Assembly: GCA_014607495.2 (NCBI GenBank)
Contig: CP053163.1
Location: 2,522,716 to 2,586,715 of the forward strand
Direction of reading: 5' to 3'
Source: Carposina sasakii
Taxonomy: Eukaryota; Arthropoda; Insecta; Lepidoptera; Carposinidae
Length of the DNA stretch: 64,000 bases
Shown here piece by piece: positions 1 to 11,167 of the stretch. The notes beneath the pieces were generated by a model, which did no database searches, was not told the DNA's origin, and saw nothing but the letters and a program-made list of their open reading frames with translations. Position 1 is the stretch's first letter. Every line of letters starts with the position of its first letter. Made by a program: the position numbers and the translations under genes.

Positions 1-434
1 ACATATAAGAATCACAGGTTTTTATTTCAATAACTAAAGAGAAATGCAAAGAATTTTCCAACTTTACACCTCCAGTAACGTCTAGGGCTACCATATGGAT
101 AACTTTATGTGAAATGAATGAATACAAAAAACGTTACACATTAAACATTTCCTATAAGTCTTATAAAAAGTCTCTCAGACGTCCGCCCCACGTCGCACTT
201 CAGAACATTAATAGCACTTAATATATACCGAAAAAGTACACATTACAATAGCCGAGTAAACTCGTCACTTACTTAACACAACAACTATAAGTCGTTTACC
301 GAAACTCAATGGAATCATTAGAATCATTATTACTATTAAGAGTCACGCATTTATACACTTGTCGATTTGAGAGCAGAATGTTTGTTGGGCGTTTTCTATC
401 AATGCTGCACATTTTGTCTTAGGATAGCGGAGGC
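1..434 (-). other. UBE2Q 3' UTR
   Basis: Sequence between the stop codon and the left edge. It is AT-rich, with no open frame and no recognisable repeat. It probably ends within the first 20 bases of the window, just after the poly(A) signal. Confidence 0.6.
21..26 (-). terminator. Poly(A) signal AATAAA for the UBE2Q gene
   Basis: The plus strand reads TTTATT, which is AATAAA on the minus strand, about 410 nt after the stop codon. No earlier site was preferred. Confidence 0.55.
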
Positions 435-466
435 TTAGCCGTCCTCTTTGGGCGGCGTGAACCAAC
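435..466 (-). CDS. UBE2Q2: UBE2Q terminal coding exon (residues 371-379)
   Basis: A 32-nt coding piece behind a good acceptor (CCGCAG|GTTGG) that encodes WFTPPKEDG and stops at TAA. The same C-terminus is found in animal UBE2Q proteins, which is why this tiny exon can be called. Confidence 0.9.
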
Positions 467-3400
467 CTGCGGACAAAGGCATCAAACGGGATCACACTTT
501 AACACACTATGCAAACAACAAGGGAAGGATTATCGACTATTTGTATGCTCGAGTTGCACTAAGGTGTTAAAAAATGCTAATTTGGACACATAATAAAAAA
601 AAATGGCTAAAGAAATTGAAAGTCAGGTTCCCTGTCTTATATAACAGATATTTCAATAAGTTACGCTTTTTCCTCCTCCTTCTTCTATTTCGCTACGTCC
701 AGTAGAAATAAGTAAGCAAAATACCATCGAAATTTGTTCATAGATATATGATTCATGAACTTCTCAGTGTCGGCACAAAAAGTGTCACATAAATCAAGAC
801 AGGGAACCTAGTAATGTCTTTCGAAACTCATTTTGCCAAGCATTTTAGAAAGGCTTTAGATTATTAAGAACTAGTGGACGCCCGCGTCTCCGTCCGCGTG
901 GACTGCAGAAAAAACAAAATGTCGAAATTACCCAGGATAAAAATACTTTCCCTGGATAAAAAGTAGCCTATGTGTTATCCTGTATGTAAGCTATATTATT
1001 GTGAAGCTTCATCAAAATCCATTCAGTAGTTTTTGCGTGAAAGACCAACAAACATCCTTACATACATCCTCATAAACTTTCGCGTTCACAATATTAGTAG
1101 GATATTTTTTGGTCTAATCCTTGGCTATGCCTATTAACTGGCAACATGGTACGTACCATTTTTCTCGTGTATCTGCACCAGACACTTGAAGCTCTGCTGT
1201 GCGCGCGCCAGACTGTACTGTGTCTGCTGCACGACCTTGGTGGGCCCGAACTGAATGCGCGCCTTGCCCTTCACGAGCGTGGCCGCGATCTGCATGATGA
1301 CCGCCTCCACCGTGTAGGCGGATGACCAGCCCTGCTTCGTGAGGAGTTCCATGCAGATCGCGCCGCCTACTAGCACGTAGCCGCCTGGGGATGGGGGAGG
1401 TTGTTGTTATGTGCATGGGTAGTCATCGAAATATACATACATACATACATATAATCACGCCTTTATCCCTTACGGGGTAGGCAGAGCACCAAGGGCCGAT
1501 AGAACCACATGGTGCCACTTCTGACCAATTTTGAGGGTATAGTTGAGATGTACAAGTTGGGTTAGTAGTGACAGGTGTTTACTATGGGTGCGCCCACCAC
1601 CGGGCCCTACACCCTCCACTGACCCTCGGATCTGATAACTCATAATTGCGACAACAGGCACTTGCACTAACTACAATCGCCATGAGAAACCAGACCCGAG
1701 CACCTAAATAAATAAATAGTAACTTTAGTATACATATAATGGCTTGTCAATGTCAATAACAATTGTTGTTTTTGTGGGCAATGGAATATGTTGTTGCATA
1801 CATCCTTGTTTTTCTTTACTAATTTATCAATATTTTGGTGAACTTTTGAATTTTTTCATTTAAATTTAACTAATTCACCCAATACTATTTGGTTTGTTTG
1901 CACAAATAGTATATATTTATTTGAAATATAAATAATGGTGGGTAATTATTTATATATTTTTTAATACTTAGTAGAGGGTAGTTAATTCTGTGTAAGTAAT
2001 GTGTTGGGTTTTAGAGGTTCATAGTAATTAGTGGTTTACTAATTTACTAATTTCTATAATCCTGAGGATGCCACGGTTGTTGGCGAAACATATGTAGATT
2101 GTTTATCTAGTTTTTGATTTCGGAATGGTGCAATGTATCGTCTTGCATGCTAGGTTCGCAATTATGAGTTATCAGATCCGAGGGTCAGTGGAGGGTGTAG
2201 GGCCCGGTGGTGGGCGCACCCATAGTAAATGTTTGAACTTCCGAATTGTAACGCCTAATACAATTTCATTTTTAGTGACAGGTGGTCAGCCCATCGCCTA
2301 CAAAACACCAAGACCCTCTTGTCCCTCTACTGACTTGTACAGTATGCCCGGGAGGAGAAGCATTATAAGAAATATAGCCTATAGAATAATAGTCCCGATG
2401 GCCAATTTGACGCAAAATAATGGGTGTGACCAAACGCGCCTCCGTAGTAACGGCGACTACATGATAGCTCGAAAAGGCAGCATGAGAAATTAGGTGATAA
2501 GGACAAACAAGTGTAGTGTACATGAAGGCATATTTATATAAAATATTACATTGACCATCACCTACGCTCACGGGCGGCTTCTGATATTTTTAGATGGGGG
2601 TTCACAATGTGAGTGAACTTCACATTTTCTTTTATATGAGCGCATGCAAAATTACAGTTTGGAAACGCAGCGCGTGTTCACTCCCTTAACGAATGAGAAT
2701 CTCATCATGAGATGTTGCAAGCGCAACCTCACTCTTATTAAAATTCAGATGACCTAATGAAACACATTAAAACAACGATATCGCATTCTAAATCGGACTA
2801 AGCGACATCTAGTGGCCGCATACGCGAATTAATGTGAGCGGCGCTCCAGATAAGGCTAATTTTTCATACGATATCTTCTGTTTCACGCACCGGCCTATGT
2901 CGGTGTCTCTTTCACACTCATTGAATACAATACTAGGAATCGTACCAAATTTCGTTTCATTAGAGCGCGATCGCTAGCGCTCCACTCGATACATAAGATT
3001 ACAACTTACTTGAGACGAACGCGTAAACACTATTCTATATACATAGTAGAATTGAAAGATAATTATAAATATAAAGTAATATAGATTGCCTATGTAATCT
3101 TCGTGCGTAGGAGTGCACTGCACCAGCGCTCCTTAGGACGAGCCGCCAGTGCGGCTACGCTTATATGGTTAAATTGAAAAACCTTCTCCTTTCTCACAGC
3201 ATTTTGCAGCATTTGAACATTTCTAAGCTTCAAAGTTCTTTGAATACTGCCAGGTTCTCTATTGTCGCCTTTTTCATTAACAACCTTCTACTGCACCCTG
3301 CACATTTCATTGCGTGCAGTAAACAAATAAGCAAATAATTATACAACTTACCTGATATGATAGGATATACCACCCTTACAAACGGGGGCTCGAACGGGTA

Positions 3401-6400
3401 TGTGTCTTTGAACATGATATTCAGGAGTATGGAGTCCTTTCCCTCCTTCTCTTTGAGGACCTGAAGGTCATTGTACAGCGGACTGTCGGGGTCCACTGAC
3501 CGCAGTCTTATGTTCCACTCGTAGAGCGAATCGTTGACTAGCTCTGGAATTTATTTAAAAAAACAAAAAATTTATTAAGTTTTTTGAAAGAAGTCTCATG
3601 TACAGATAAGCACACCTTTGTAAAAAAATGATTAAATTTTTGTTGAAATTTTATGGTGTACGTACAGTCATGGGCATAAGATACATTGTTGTTGGATTTT
3701 GAACTTTAACGCAAAAAACATAATGTTTGTGTTAACATTTTATTGCTCATGACAGTCATCATGAAAGTACGTAGGTAGATAAATTTATGAGTAGGAAATG
3801 TCTGCTAATTCCCTTCTTGCCGAAAAATTGCCAACACTGCAGGGATACAAATCAGAGTGAAAGGTACAAAAGAAAACTGCCTATATCACAGAACTCCATA
3901 AATTAGCTAAATCAAAGAGACACAAGGACATGTTCACCTACCTTTCAAAGAGTAGCGTAAAAAGGGCATGCTCACCAATAGAATACATGTTGTTCTTGAA
4001 GGCGTCGCTGCCGTAGATGTCCCGCAGCTCCTTCATGAGCCGGTCGGTAGCCTGCAGGCTCCCCGACACGCTGCCCGAAGAGTAGTCCTGTCTCTGGTTC
4101 TTGCGTAACCGCTCGAGGGTCGCTAGGTGCTCTGTTTCCATGTCGTCCTGGAATTTTTATTTATTTTACAGTATTTGGCAGGATTTGGCTGATATGGAAG
4201 GTTCACTAGAATACACATAATATCAGTGGTATAAAGTAGTTGGCCGTGTGGTTCCGGCAGAGTAGAATTCGTACCACCCCATGTCTGCCCGTGGGTATCG
4301 TACGAGGCGATTAAGGGTTTCTGAGAGGTGGGCAGCAGCGCCTCCCGTGTTGACAACATAGTCCAAAATACAAACTGCGGTCACTAACCCGCCTGCCTAG
4401 CGTGGTGACTATGGGCATACACATAACACCTCCCATGGCACTCTTGTGGCGTGCCCCTGGGAAGGCCTAGGTCCAGCAGTGGACTGCAATAGGCTGATGA
4501 TGATGGTGAAAGTATTTGGAAAGAATGTAGTGTAGATATGTGGCTTCACTGGAATACGTTAGCTGCATCAATTTCCATGCATGTCCTAAGAGTCGACTAA
4601 GAAACTCAGGGACGTTCTCTCAGGCGATGACAACACGTCACTAATTTTTCGATCTGCCCCCCTAGCATGACCACGCATCGTGGATATCGTATCTTCTCTA
4701 TACAAAATTTAACACGGCAGCTATATTTATCATATTTTGACAGGCTAAATGTCTATAAATCGGTTTATCATATCGTGATTCGCAGGTCATGCTACTTGAG
4801 CAGGCTCTGCCATGCTAAACGCAGCTGCACGATAAAACTGTTTTACATTGTTATTAGCCCTTCTTTGTATGTCTAGTGACAGTAATTACAATTTGTTAGA
4901 CAAACGATAATTATCCCTACAGGTACACACAAGTAAACAAACCAAAGTTGGCTGTGGTGAACAACGCCAAAAATAGTGCCAAACTATTTTCAGAGAGCTC
5001 TGCCAGAATAGGATAAAGTTACTAAAAACAGTTATATATATATATCCCGAAATAAATTGTTATGTACCTGGCCGTTTTATAATGTTGAGCATTATTGCCA
5101 CGAATAATTACTTTACCTATACTAGTTCATATCTTAAGAAATAGTTATTTAAGGCCAGTGACGTGATTATAGGTAGACGCGGGGTTTCATAATGAAATCT
5201 TTATAAAAAGTGGCACGAGTCAATCTATATAAACGTAATAACTGCATTAGACCAGATTTTTTAACTTGAATCTTATGTAGTTACCATAAGACTCGCTTTG
5301 CTTGTATCAATTTATGACAATAGATGCCCAGCCATACATTTGGGCAGCTATTTGTCGTGCCATTTTTTGAGCGCTGTCACTGAATCTAGTTATAATTCAT
5401 CTCAAGTTTAAGGCAAACAGAATGATATGTACCTAATAAACTACAATAGTTGTTAGTTTCAGTTACTAATGATCTTCTCGGTTTTAATCATTCATATTTC
5501 CGAGTGAACAAATTTGTTCCTAGAGATGAGATTCCTGACTCCTCAAAACGCTGTGGGGTAAGCACGAACCTTTTTATGCGGCGTAACGCTAGCGACTCGC
5601 TAGCAAAATCTATGTGATTTGACAGTTTGACGATAGCGTTACGGACTATCGAGAGATTCGTGCTTACCCCTCTGTTAGCATTCTATCGTTCAATCAGGTA
5701 TTCGGAATGGCGGCAGCTCTAGAACCACGATAACTCAAATACGTAGTCGGCGACAGTGAATGTTAGCTAATAAACATTTGATTAGTGAGCTACCTTGTTT
5801 AGACCTTAGGGAGCTTGGTGTGGGCCTAGGTTGATGTGTTGTGAAGTGTGTGAACATTCACAAGTATTATATTTATACCTTGTTGGTGCGCGGCGTATCG
5901 TCAACCATCTCTAGTGGCAAGTCGTCCTCGGCCTCCGAGTCGTCGTCCTCGGCCGGCATTTCCTCGTCTTCCTCCGTGCCCGACTCGGCACCGTTTGACG
6001 TCACACTCGACATTCTGTAAGGGCCAATGTCGGGGGTAATGCTATTACTAATGTTTTGGGGCTTCACATTGAGAATCGCTAGAGGTGTGAAGATAATCAT
6101 TATCGTTAGACACTTATTAGTTATAAAATTATTAATAAAGAAATGGAAAAAAATCCTCACCCGGGTGGGAATCGAACCCACGACCTCTGCATTCCGTGCC
6201 AGCGCTCTAACCACTGAGCCACCGGTCAATTACTCGGATGACGAACTTTACCATCTCTTTTTTTTTTAAACTACATTATTGGAAACGTTATTTTTCATCC
6301 CGATAGCTATACATAAGCCAAATCTCCGCAAACAAAGCTGAATCCCTCAGCACAATGTTTTAATGTCTTTTTATTTTGTCGTTTTCTTCTTCATTGTCAG

Positions 6401-9400
6401 CTTGCTCCTTGGCAAAGGCTTCCCCCAGATCCTCCACTTCTCTCGTTATACATAAGAACTGTTTAGTTGTAATGCCATTTGTTATTGGATGTAACACCAC
6501 ATTTGATTGGTAAACATGGTTAAGGGCATTGGCATAGGCTAGTCAAATGATACAATAGGTTAGAACACTGATTGTTCTATGCTGTCTGTCTGTATGTATG
6601 TATGTTTGCAAGAAGTTATTACCACCTCTATTTGGTACATCCTTAATGGGGCATCAATAATCAATAACAAGGTTAAAATTGGCAAAATATTTAGTGTTCC
6701 CTCTTAATAATATACAAAGCTGTATTTTATTTTATTTATTTTAAAAAATGTTTATGGTAATAAAATTCTAACATTACCTATAAGATTTTACGGCTAAATG
6801 TATCACCATTTAAAAACAGACAACATGCATGCTGTACTTTCATTGATAACTACTTACCTGTGATGTGCGATGGGGTGAAGGGGAATGGTCAGGGAATCCA
6901 GGTCGGGAGGCTCAGGGACTCCATGTACTCTGCATAGCTCTCTTAACAGCATTCCAACCTGTAGATTAATAAAACATGATTTTTACAAATATGTAAAGTT
7001 GTTTTTATACTAAAATTACTAATTTTTATGGATATTCATTTTACACTATAAAGCCGACTGTCTACCACCACCTAAACTAAGTTAATTTAGCTTACACAGT
7101 TGAGCCAGCTTCACATGTATCATATTCCTATGTGCATAGTTTGCGGTGGACGCACTTGTATCAAAAACTTGAATATAACTAATGTAAGTGAAACTAATAT
7201 ATTTTAGTTGGTGGTGGATCATCGGCTTAGATCCATTTTTATAGGATCAGTTTACACTTTTATACCTTGGTGTGTTCCAGTTCCTATTATAGATAATAAT
7301 ATGTAAATACCAGATCCTCATACTAAGGTATAATAGAGTCAAAAGCCTCGGTAATTTCATACCCTTTCAGTAAACTAAAATATTTATGACATTGCACTGT
7401 ATCTTATTGCACAGTATCTTGTTAGTTCAAGGACAAACAAACAACTGAATAGTCTAAATATATGACCTACTGACCAACAAACTATTGAGTGCACTTGACA
7501 ATGTGCTGTGACCTCAATCCTTTTGTTTTCAATTAATTATCTTATTATGCAAATTAAAAATTGTATATTCAGCCCATAAAATGAATATGTCCAGAAAACT
7601 GCACATGGTATATAATAAAAATGTAACAGATCGCTGTCTGTACATAGAAGATATATGAGAAAAAATATTATAGGAGACCTTTATCAACGCAATAGAACCC
7701 AAAACGATGATTTTTGGAATTTTTGTCTGTTTGTCTATGAGTCTGTGCACGCTAATCTCAGAAACGGCTGAACCGATTTCGATGCAGTTTTTAGGAATAT
7801 ATTGTGACAGGTCCCACTTAACATATAGGTTACTTTTTATCCCAGATAATTTCAACATTTTGTTTTTTCTGTAGTCCACGCGGACAGAGTCGCGGGCGTC
7901 CACTAGTAATATAATAAAATTGTAATGGATCAATGTTTCTGCACACTAATCTCAGAAACGGTTGAACCGATTTCGATGCAGTTTTCAGGAATATATTGTG
8001 ACCTCCAATTAACATATAGGCTAAGACTGTGACATCTCATCTAAGTCTTTGTGTATGTAATAAATAAATATCTGCTGCAAAATATTGTTGGTAATGATCA
8101 ACACTTTGACAAAAAATTTGTAGGCAACCTACAAGTATTAATGTGAGAGTCCATTATAAACAAGGTTGATTTGTTTTCACAGTTAAATTACTTGGTCATT
8201 TGAAAATCTAGAACATGTGCTTCAGAATCAGTTAATATAATGTATGTGACTTATGCTAAATATTGAATTTCTAGTCATACCTACTGCCAATGTTTTATTT
8301 AGTTAGTAGTAAAAATGTAAAGATGTGAATAATTTCACTTTACAGATAAATGTGTGGTATGTAATAAATCTAAGAGGTAAACTGTAGGTCTTTTCGACCC
8401 ATATTATTAATCATCATAATTCATATTATACATCAATTAAGGTTAGTATCTCTATGATCCATAGCATACATACATAATATATTATAACAAGCGACGCGCC
8501 CCGGCTTCGCACGGGTGCAGTGCTGATACTATACATATAAACCTTCCTCGTGAATCACTCTATTTATTTAAAAAATCGCATCAAAATCCGCTCCCCAGTT
8601 TGAAAGATCTAAGCATACATAGGGATGGACAGACAGCCACAAGTGACTTTGTTTTACAATATGTAGTGATATGTTAAAATGAACTCATCTCTATGAGAGC
8701 TTAAAAACCATATAATTTGGATTATGGAGGAGCCAAGAAGCTTCTATGAGAAATCAATAAAGCAACAATCAATATTCTTTACTAGGCAACTGACAGAAAA
8801 TACATGACAAAACTTTAGGAGGTGCAAAGCTGGAATTGCTGCAAGAGAATGCAAGGGCGCAATAGCAGAGGATTACCTGAAATTCCCCAGAAAATGGAAT
8901 AAATTTGAAAAATTTCACACAGGAGGCCACTGGTAGATTTTTTTTAAAGTTGTAATTACCTGGTTTATAACATGATTATCTCTTCCTTGTGTATTGCTGA
9001 GGAACTGGACAGCATTTGTCACGATGGGCTCTTCACTGTCTGCAAACCACACTGGTGGTGTGTTAGGGTATGTTTCCTGAAGTAGATACACAAAAACTTA
9101 ATATTATCCTTCTATCTCTCTTAAAGTTCTGTATGGCTCTCAGATGGGGAATTTTTGAGGTAAACCTTTTTTATGTAGTGTAATATTTATAAATGTAGTT
9201 TATTGAAACTAAAAGAATAAAACCTTAATGTAACACTTATTTCAATACCATAATGTCTTATCTTTGACGGCCGATTAGTGTAGTAGGTAGTGGCCCTGCC
9301 TGCAGCATCCTGGGTTTGAATCCCGGTAGATGCAAACATTGATATGATGAATATTGATGTTTGTTTCCGAGTCACAGATGTTTCTATACTTATCTATGTA

Positions 9401-10684
9401 TTTATATACCCTTGCTTAGTATCCACAACACAAGACCTTATGAATCTTAATGTGGGACTAAGTTAATGTATTGTGAAGTGTGTAAATATTTATTTATTTT
9501 TATTACTTATCTAAGCCATAATAATGTAATCACTAATCATAAATAAATAGTGACTAATAAAAACTTTAATAGTATAATCATATTCTACATACATAACATA
9601 AGGTATAAGAACAAATAACATTTGGTTTGGAAATAAATAAAATTGATAACTAGATATTTAAATATTATGTATTTTAGTAATCACAATATAGCCTACATTA
9701 TACATATACAATGTATAATCATAGTAAGGGCAAACTATCACACAGGCAACTTAAAACAAAAAGAACATGCACCTTATCTTTATTGGTTTGACTTCAAAAT
9801 ATATATGTGTACCTATTATATTGTACTTTGAGGACTCTAACTGATAACAATTAAATTACACGCTGCAACAGTTCTTATGCCCACATGCATGTTTTGTTTC
9901 CTGTTTATATAACACACAGCCATCATAAAATTATCATAGACATGTTACCTTATAAACACAAACATGAAAACACAGTGTATCTAACTGCAACCAATTACAG
10001 TTGCTATTGAAGTGTTGTCAATAAGGCAAATAAAAGAAACATTGCTTTTACTCTATTCAATAACCTGCAGGTAAAGATGACTAAGGCTTTGTCCTAAAAA
10101 CGCGACGATTTACCGTTAACCAAACAAAATGACTACATTTACTGGTAAAACATGGTGTTTTTACTAGGAGACCTAGATCAATGAACAATACATGAATATA
10201 CGGGTAAAAGTGTCATTTAAATATATCAATTTTCTTGTACATATAAGTATGGAGAATCACAGCTGCGCGAAAAGCGCAAACTGCTCTTAGTTAGGTTGGT
10301 AATTAGTAAATAAACAAACTTGGATATTTTCAAATCGATCAAAATGTGCCACATGTTTCAGACAACTCCAAAGGGAAGTTATTGACTTCCGCGAGCCTTT
10401 GTTGACAGCCCTGCCCTCATAAACAACGACCCTTTGTCCCAGCTAACGATAATCAATAAGCGCAATTACCTATGCTGGAATCATTCTACAGTACCCACTT
10501 AATATGAATTGAGGGTACTTACTGTAATATTTGCGTGTATTTCATACTTCTTCCCATTTTTGCCAACGAATCTGCAGGTCAATTCGTCGACACTAGCTGA
10601 CATTATCTGAAACCGTTCATGGCTCTTTGGAAACACTTGTTCTAGGGTCTTGATTTCTAGCTTTAATGTATTTAAGCAAGCCAT
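435..10684 (-). CDS. UBE2Q2: UBE2Q-family ubiquitin-conjugating enzyme E2 (UBE2Q2-like), 8 coding exons, complete
   Basis: E2 enzyme that carries ubiquitin as a thioester and passes it to substrates. Coding exons, in transcript order: 10523-10684, 8960-9076, 6858-6958, 5879-6014, 3976-4147, 3352-3543, 1157-1384, 435-466. They join in frame to 379 residues plus TAA, close to the roughly 375 residues of human UBE2Q2, and every junction has GT..AG. The N-terminal third is the UBE2Q RWD-like domain (exons 1-3). Residues about 128-172 form an acidic linker ([18 protein letters not shown]). The rest is the UBC fold, with the catalytic cysteine in GGAICMELL at about residue 304. The protein ends in TPPKEDG, as in the vertebrate proteins. 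An in-frame TAG lies 18 nt upstream of the start ATG, fixing the start. The gene is divergent from DHX34. Whether the exact orthologue is UBE2Q1 or UBE2Q2 is not settled; insects commonly have one gene. Confidence 0.95.
871..1103 (+). repeat. Dispersed lepidopteran repeat GGACGCCCGCG..TCCGTCCGCGTGGA
   Basis: From CTAGTGGACGCCCGCGTCTC to ACAATATTAGTAGGAT in UBE2Q intron 7. Other copies or pieces lie at 7675-7906, 7930-8015, 15590-15710, 27513-27675, 27690-27865 and 29262-29375. No coding capacity. Confidence 0.6.
1157..1384 (-). CDS. UBE2Q2: UBE2Q exon 7 (catalytic cysteine exon, residues 295-369)
   Basis: Carries [18 protein letters not shown] with the active-site cysteine, then [19 protein letters not shown] and the C-terminal helix [19 protein letters not shown]. 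Compared with the vertebrate protein there are a few extra residues (VVQQT) after FGPTK. The donor is AATG|GTACGT. Confidence 0.95.
1432..2363 (-). mobile_element. TATG-tailed retroelement (SINE-like), split by 1578-2272
   Basis: Minus-strand element whose 3' end reads CCCGTAAGGGATAAAGGCGT followed by (TATG)n. The two halves (1432-1577 and 2285-2363) join across the target duplication into the same order seen at 45148-45410. Confidence 0.6.
1578..2272 (+). mobile_element. Penelope-like or similar retroelement with inverted ends and hammerhead-like motif
   Basis: A 695-bp insertion flanked by the 12-bp direct repeat TAGTGACAGGTG (1566-1577 and 2273-2284). It splits a TATG-tailed retroelement that reads straight through elsewhere (45148-45410). 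Its left end (1578-1707) is the inverse of its right part (about 2120-2240, containing GGGCCCGGTGGTGGGCGCAC). The right part also holds CTGAGGA...GGCGAAAC at 2062-2089, close to a hammerhead ribozyme core. Inverted partial terminal repeats plus a hammerhead motif are known from Penelope-like elements; assignment is inference. No reverse transcriptase frame is present. Confidence 0.55.
3352..3543 (-). CDS. UBE2Q2: UBE2Q exon 6 (UBC core, residues 231-293)
   Basis: Encodes [24 protein letters not shown] and the UBC-fold segment [17 protein letters not shown]. The PF.PP.V.V motif is diagnostic of E2 enzymes. The donor is TCAG|GTAAGT. Confidence 0.94.
3976..4147 (-). CDS. UBE2Q2: UBE2Q exon 5 (residues 173-229 plus split codon 230)
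   Basis: Encodes a highly conserved stretch including [28 protein letters not shown] and NNMYSI. The donor is ATTG|GTGAGC. Confidence 0.94.
4235..4508 (+). mobile_element. GAT-tailed retroelement (SINE-like), UBE2Q intron 4
   Basis: About 270 bp from GCCGTGTGGTTCCGGCAGAG through GTTGACAACATAGTCCAAAA to CAGTGGACTGCAATAGGCTG and (ATG)n. It shares all blocks with copies at 15775, 17174 and 18178. The microsatellite tail marks the 3' end. Short frames across it are by chance. Confidence 0.65.
4655..4805. mobile_element. Inverted-repeat element with CCCCCTAGCATGACCACG ends (UBE2Q intron 4)
   Basis: Left end CCCCCCTAGCATGACCACGC, right part TTTATCATATCGTGATTCGC then AGGTCATGCTACT. Same family as 12893-13247 and the fragments at 14396-14443, 16604-16690 and 35265-35305. 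Confidence 0.5.
5555..5670. mobile_element. Short MITE with GGGGTAAGCACGAA ends
   Basis: 116 bp with terminal inverted repeats GGGGTAAGCACGAA / TTCGTGCTTACCCC and internal inverted GCGTAACGCTAGC / GATAGCGTTACGG blocks. Found again at 16914 and twice near 36100. Confidence 0.68.
5879..6014 (-). CDS. UBE2Q2: UBE2Q exon 4 (acidic linker, residues 128-172)
   Basis: Low-complexity acidic exon rich in E and D, the usual linker between the RWD-like and UBC domains of this family. The acceptor is TTACAG|AATG and the donor AACAAG|GTATAA. The reading frame also runs open upstream into a tRNA-derived SINE, but that part lies outside the splice acceptor. Confidence 0.9.
6125..6365 (-). mobile_element. 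tRNA-derived SINE, composite copy 1 (UBE2Q intron 3)
   Basis: The minus strand holds a tRNA-like head: TGGCTCAGTGGTTAGAGCGC (A box) and GTGGGTTCGATTCCCACCCG (B box and T stem). An upstream block of about 110 nt includes GCTATCGGGATGAAAAA and TTGTGCTGAGGGATTCA. The latter is shared with 43885-44122. Confidence 0.7.
6858..6958 (-). CDS. UBE2Q2: UBE2Q exon 3 (residues 94-126 plus split codon 127)
   Basis: Encodes [20 protein letters not shown], matching the LL..LC.L...P helix before the acidic linker. The donor is CACAG|GTAAGT. Confidence 0.9.
8490..8690 (+). repeat. Dispersed repeat CGGCTTCGC...AAGTGACTTTGTTTTA
   Basis: Shares AACCTTCCTCGTGAATCACT and TTTGAAAGATCTAAGCATAC with a copy at 48045-48245. 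Likely a retroelement tail. Confidence 0.55.
8960..9076 (-). CDS. UBE2Q2: UBE2Q exon 2 (residues 55-93)
   Basis: Encodes [17 protein letters not shown], the conserved P..PVWF.DSE stretch of the UBE2Q N-terminal domain. The acceptor is TTCAG|GAAACA and the donor CAG|GTAATT. Phase 0 at both ends. Confidence 0.92.
9267..9495 (+). mobile_element. Second tRNA-derived SINE family (UBE2Q intron 1)
   Basis: A-box-like TAGTGTAGTAGGTAGTGGCC and B-box GGGTTTGAATCCCGGTAGAT, then a body with TAAGTTAATGTATTGTGAAG. Tail pieces of the same family lie at about 5795-5870 and, inverted, 21715-21800. Confidence 0.6.
10523..10684 (-). CDS. UBE2Q2: UBE2Q exon 1 (residues 1-54)
   Basis: Starts with [18 protein letters not shown], followed by the family motif SHERFQI..SVDELTC. 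The donor is ACA|GTAAGT in phase 0. Confidence 0.93.
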
Positions 10685-10699
10685 CAGTGTATCTAAACA

Positions 10700-10830
10700 C
10701 TAAATCTAAATAAAATAACAATTATCCACTAAAAAAATACATAGATGATAATTTTACGTTCACTCGCGACCAAGCAAAATGGCGGAACGCAATATGGCGG
10801 AGAGAGAAATTAGTCACTTTACCTTGGAAT
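10700..10830. promoter_or_regulatory. Probable UBE2Q promoter region with two ATGGCGG (YY1-like) motifs
   Basis: Immediately upstream of UBE2Q exon 1 are AAAATGGCGGA (about 10777) and AATATGGCGGA (about 10792), spaced about 15 bp. ATGGCGG cores are typical of YY1/Pho sites near animal transcription starts. No TATA box is evident. The role is inferred from position and motif only. Confidence 0.35.
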
Positions 10831-11167
10831 AATCATAGAGGGCGCTAAATCACAGAAGAAAAAGTAAAATAAAGTGGTCTATTAACGACACGATTTTTAT
10901 TTTTTCATCAAGTGAGTCAGAAACTAGCCATTCTTTTAACAAGAATATTCCTGATACTTAAGCTCATACTGGTTGATTTCTACTTAGGTAACTGTCATAG
11001 CGGGATATTTACTTACTACCAGCAGAGCAGATAAAAATAATCAAAATTAATTTACAAAATAATTTTCACTGTGACAACATGGCTCCATGGTATCTTCTCC
11101 TATCTTTGCCAGTTCCATAAAAAAAAGATCACATCAAGTCATCAAGTGTGAGATAGACTCGCAGATA

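Noticed and set aside
2125..2493. 122-residue plus-strand open frame
   Set aside because: It lies across the hammerhead-like retroelement and the TATG-tailed repeat, and the same words occur in non-coding copies elsewhere.
6160..6228. tRNA gene
   Set aside because: Same SINE family as 43885-44122, with a retroelement tail and extra upstream block.
5873..6229. 118-residue minus-strand frame beginning in a SINE
   Set aside because: Only 5879-6014 is a real UBE2Q exon. The upstream half is tRNA-derived SINE and intron beyond the splice acceptor.
10777..10830. Small plus-strand frame starting ATGGCGGAACGC
   Set aside because: Seventeen codons in the promoter region of a minus-strand gene. The ATGGCGG words are better read as YY1-like motifs.
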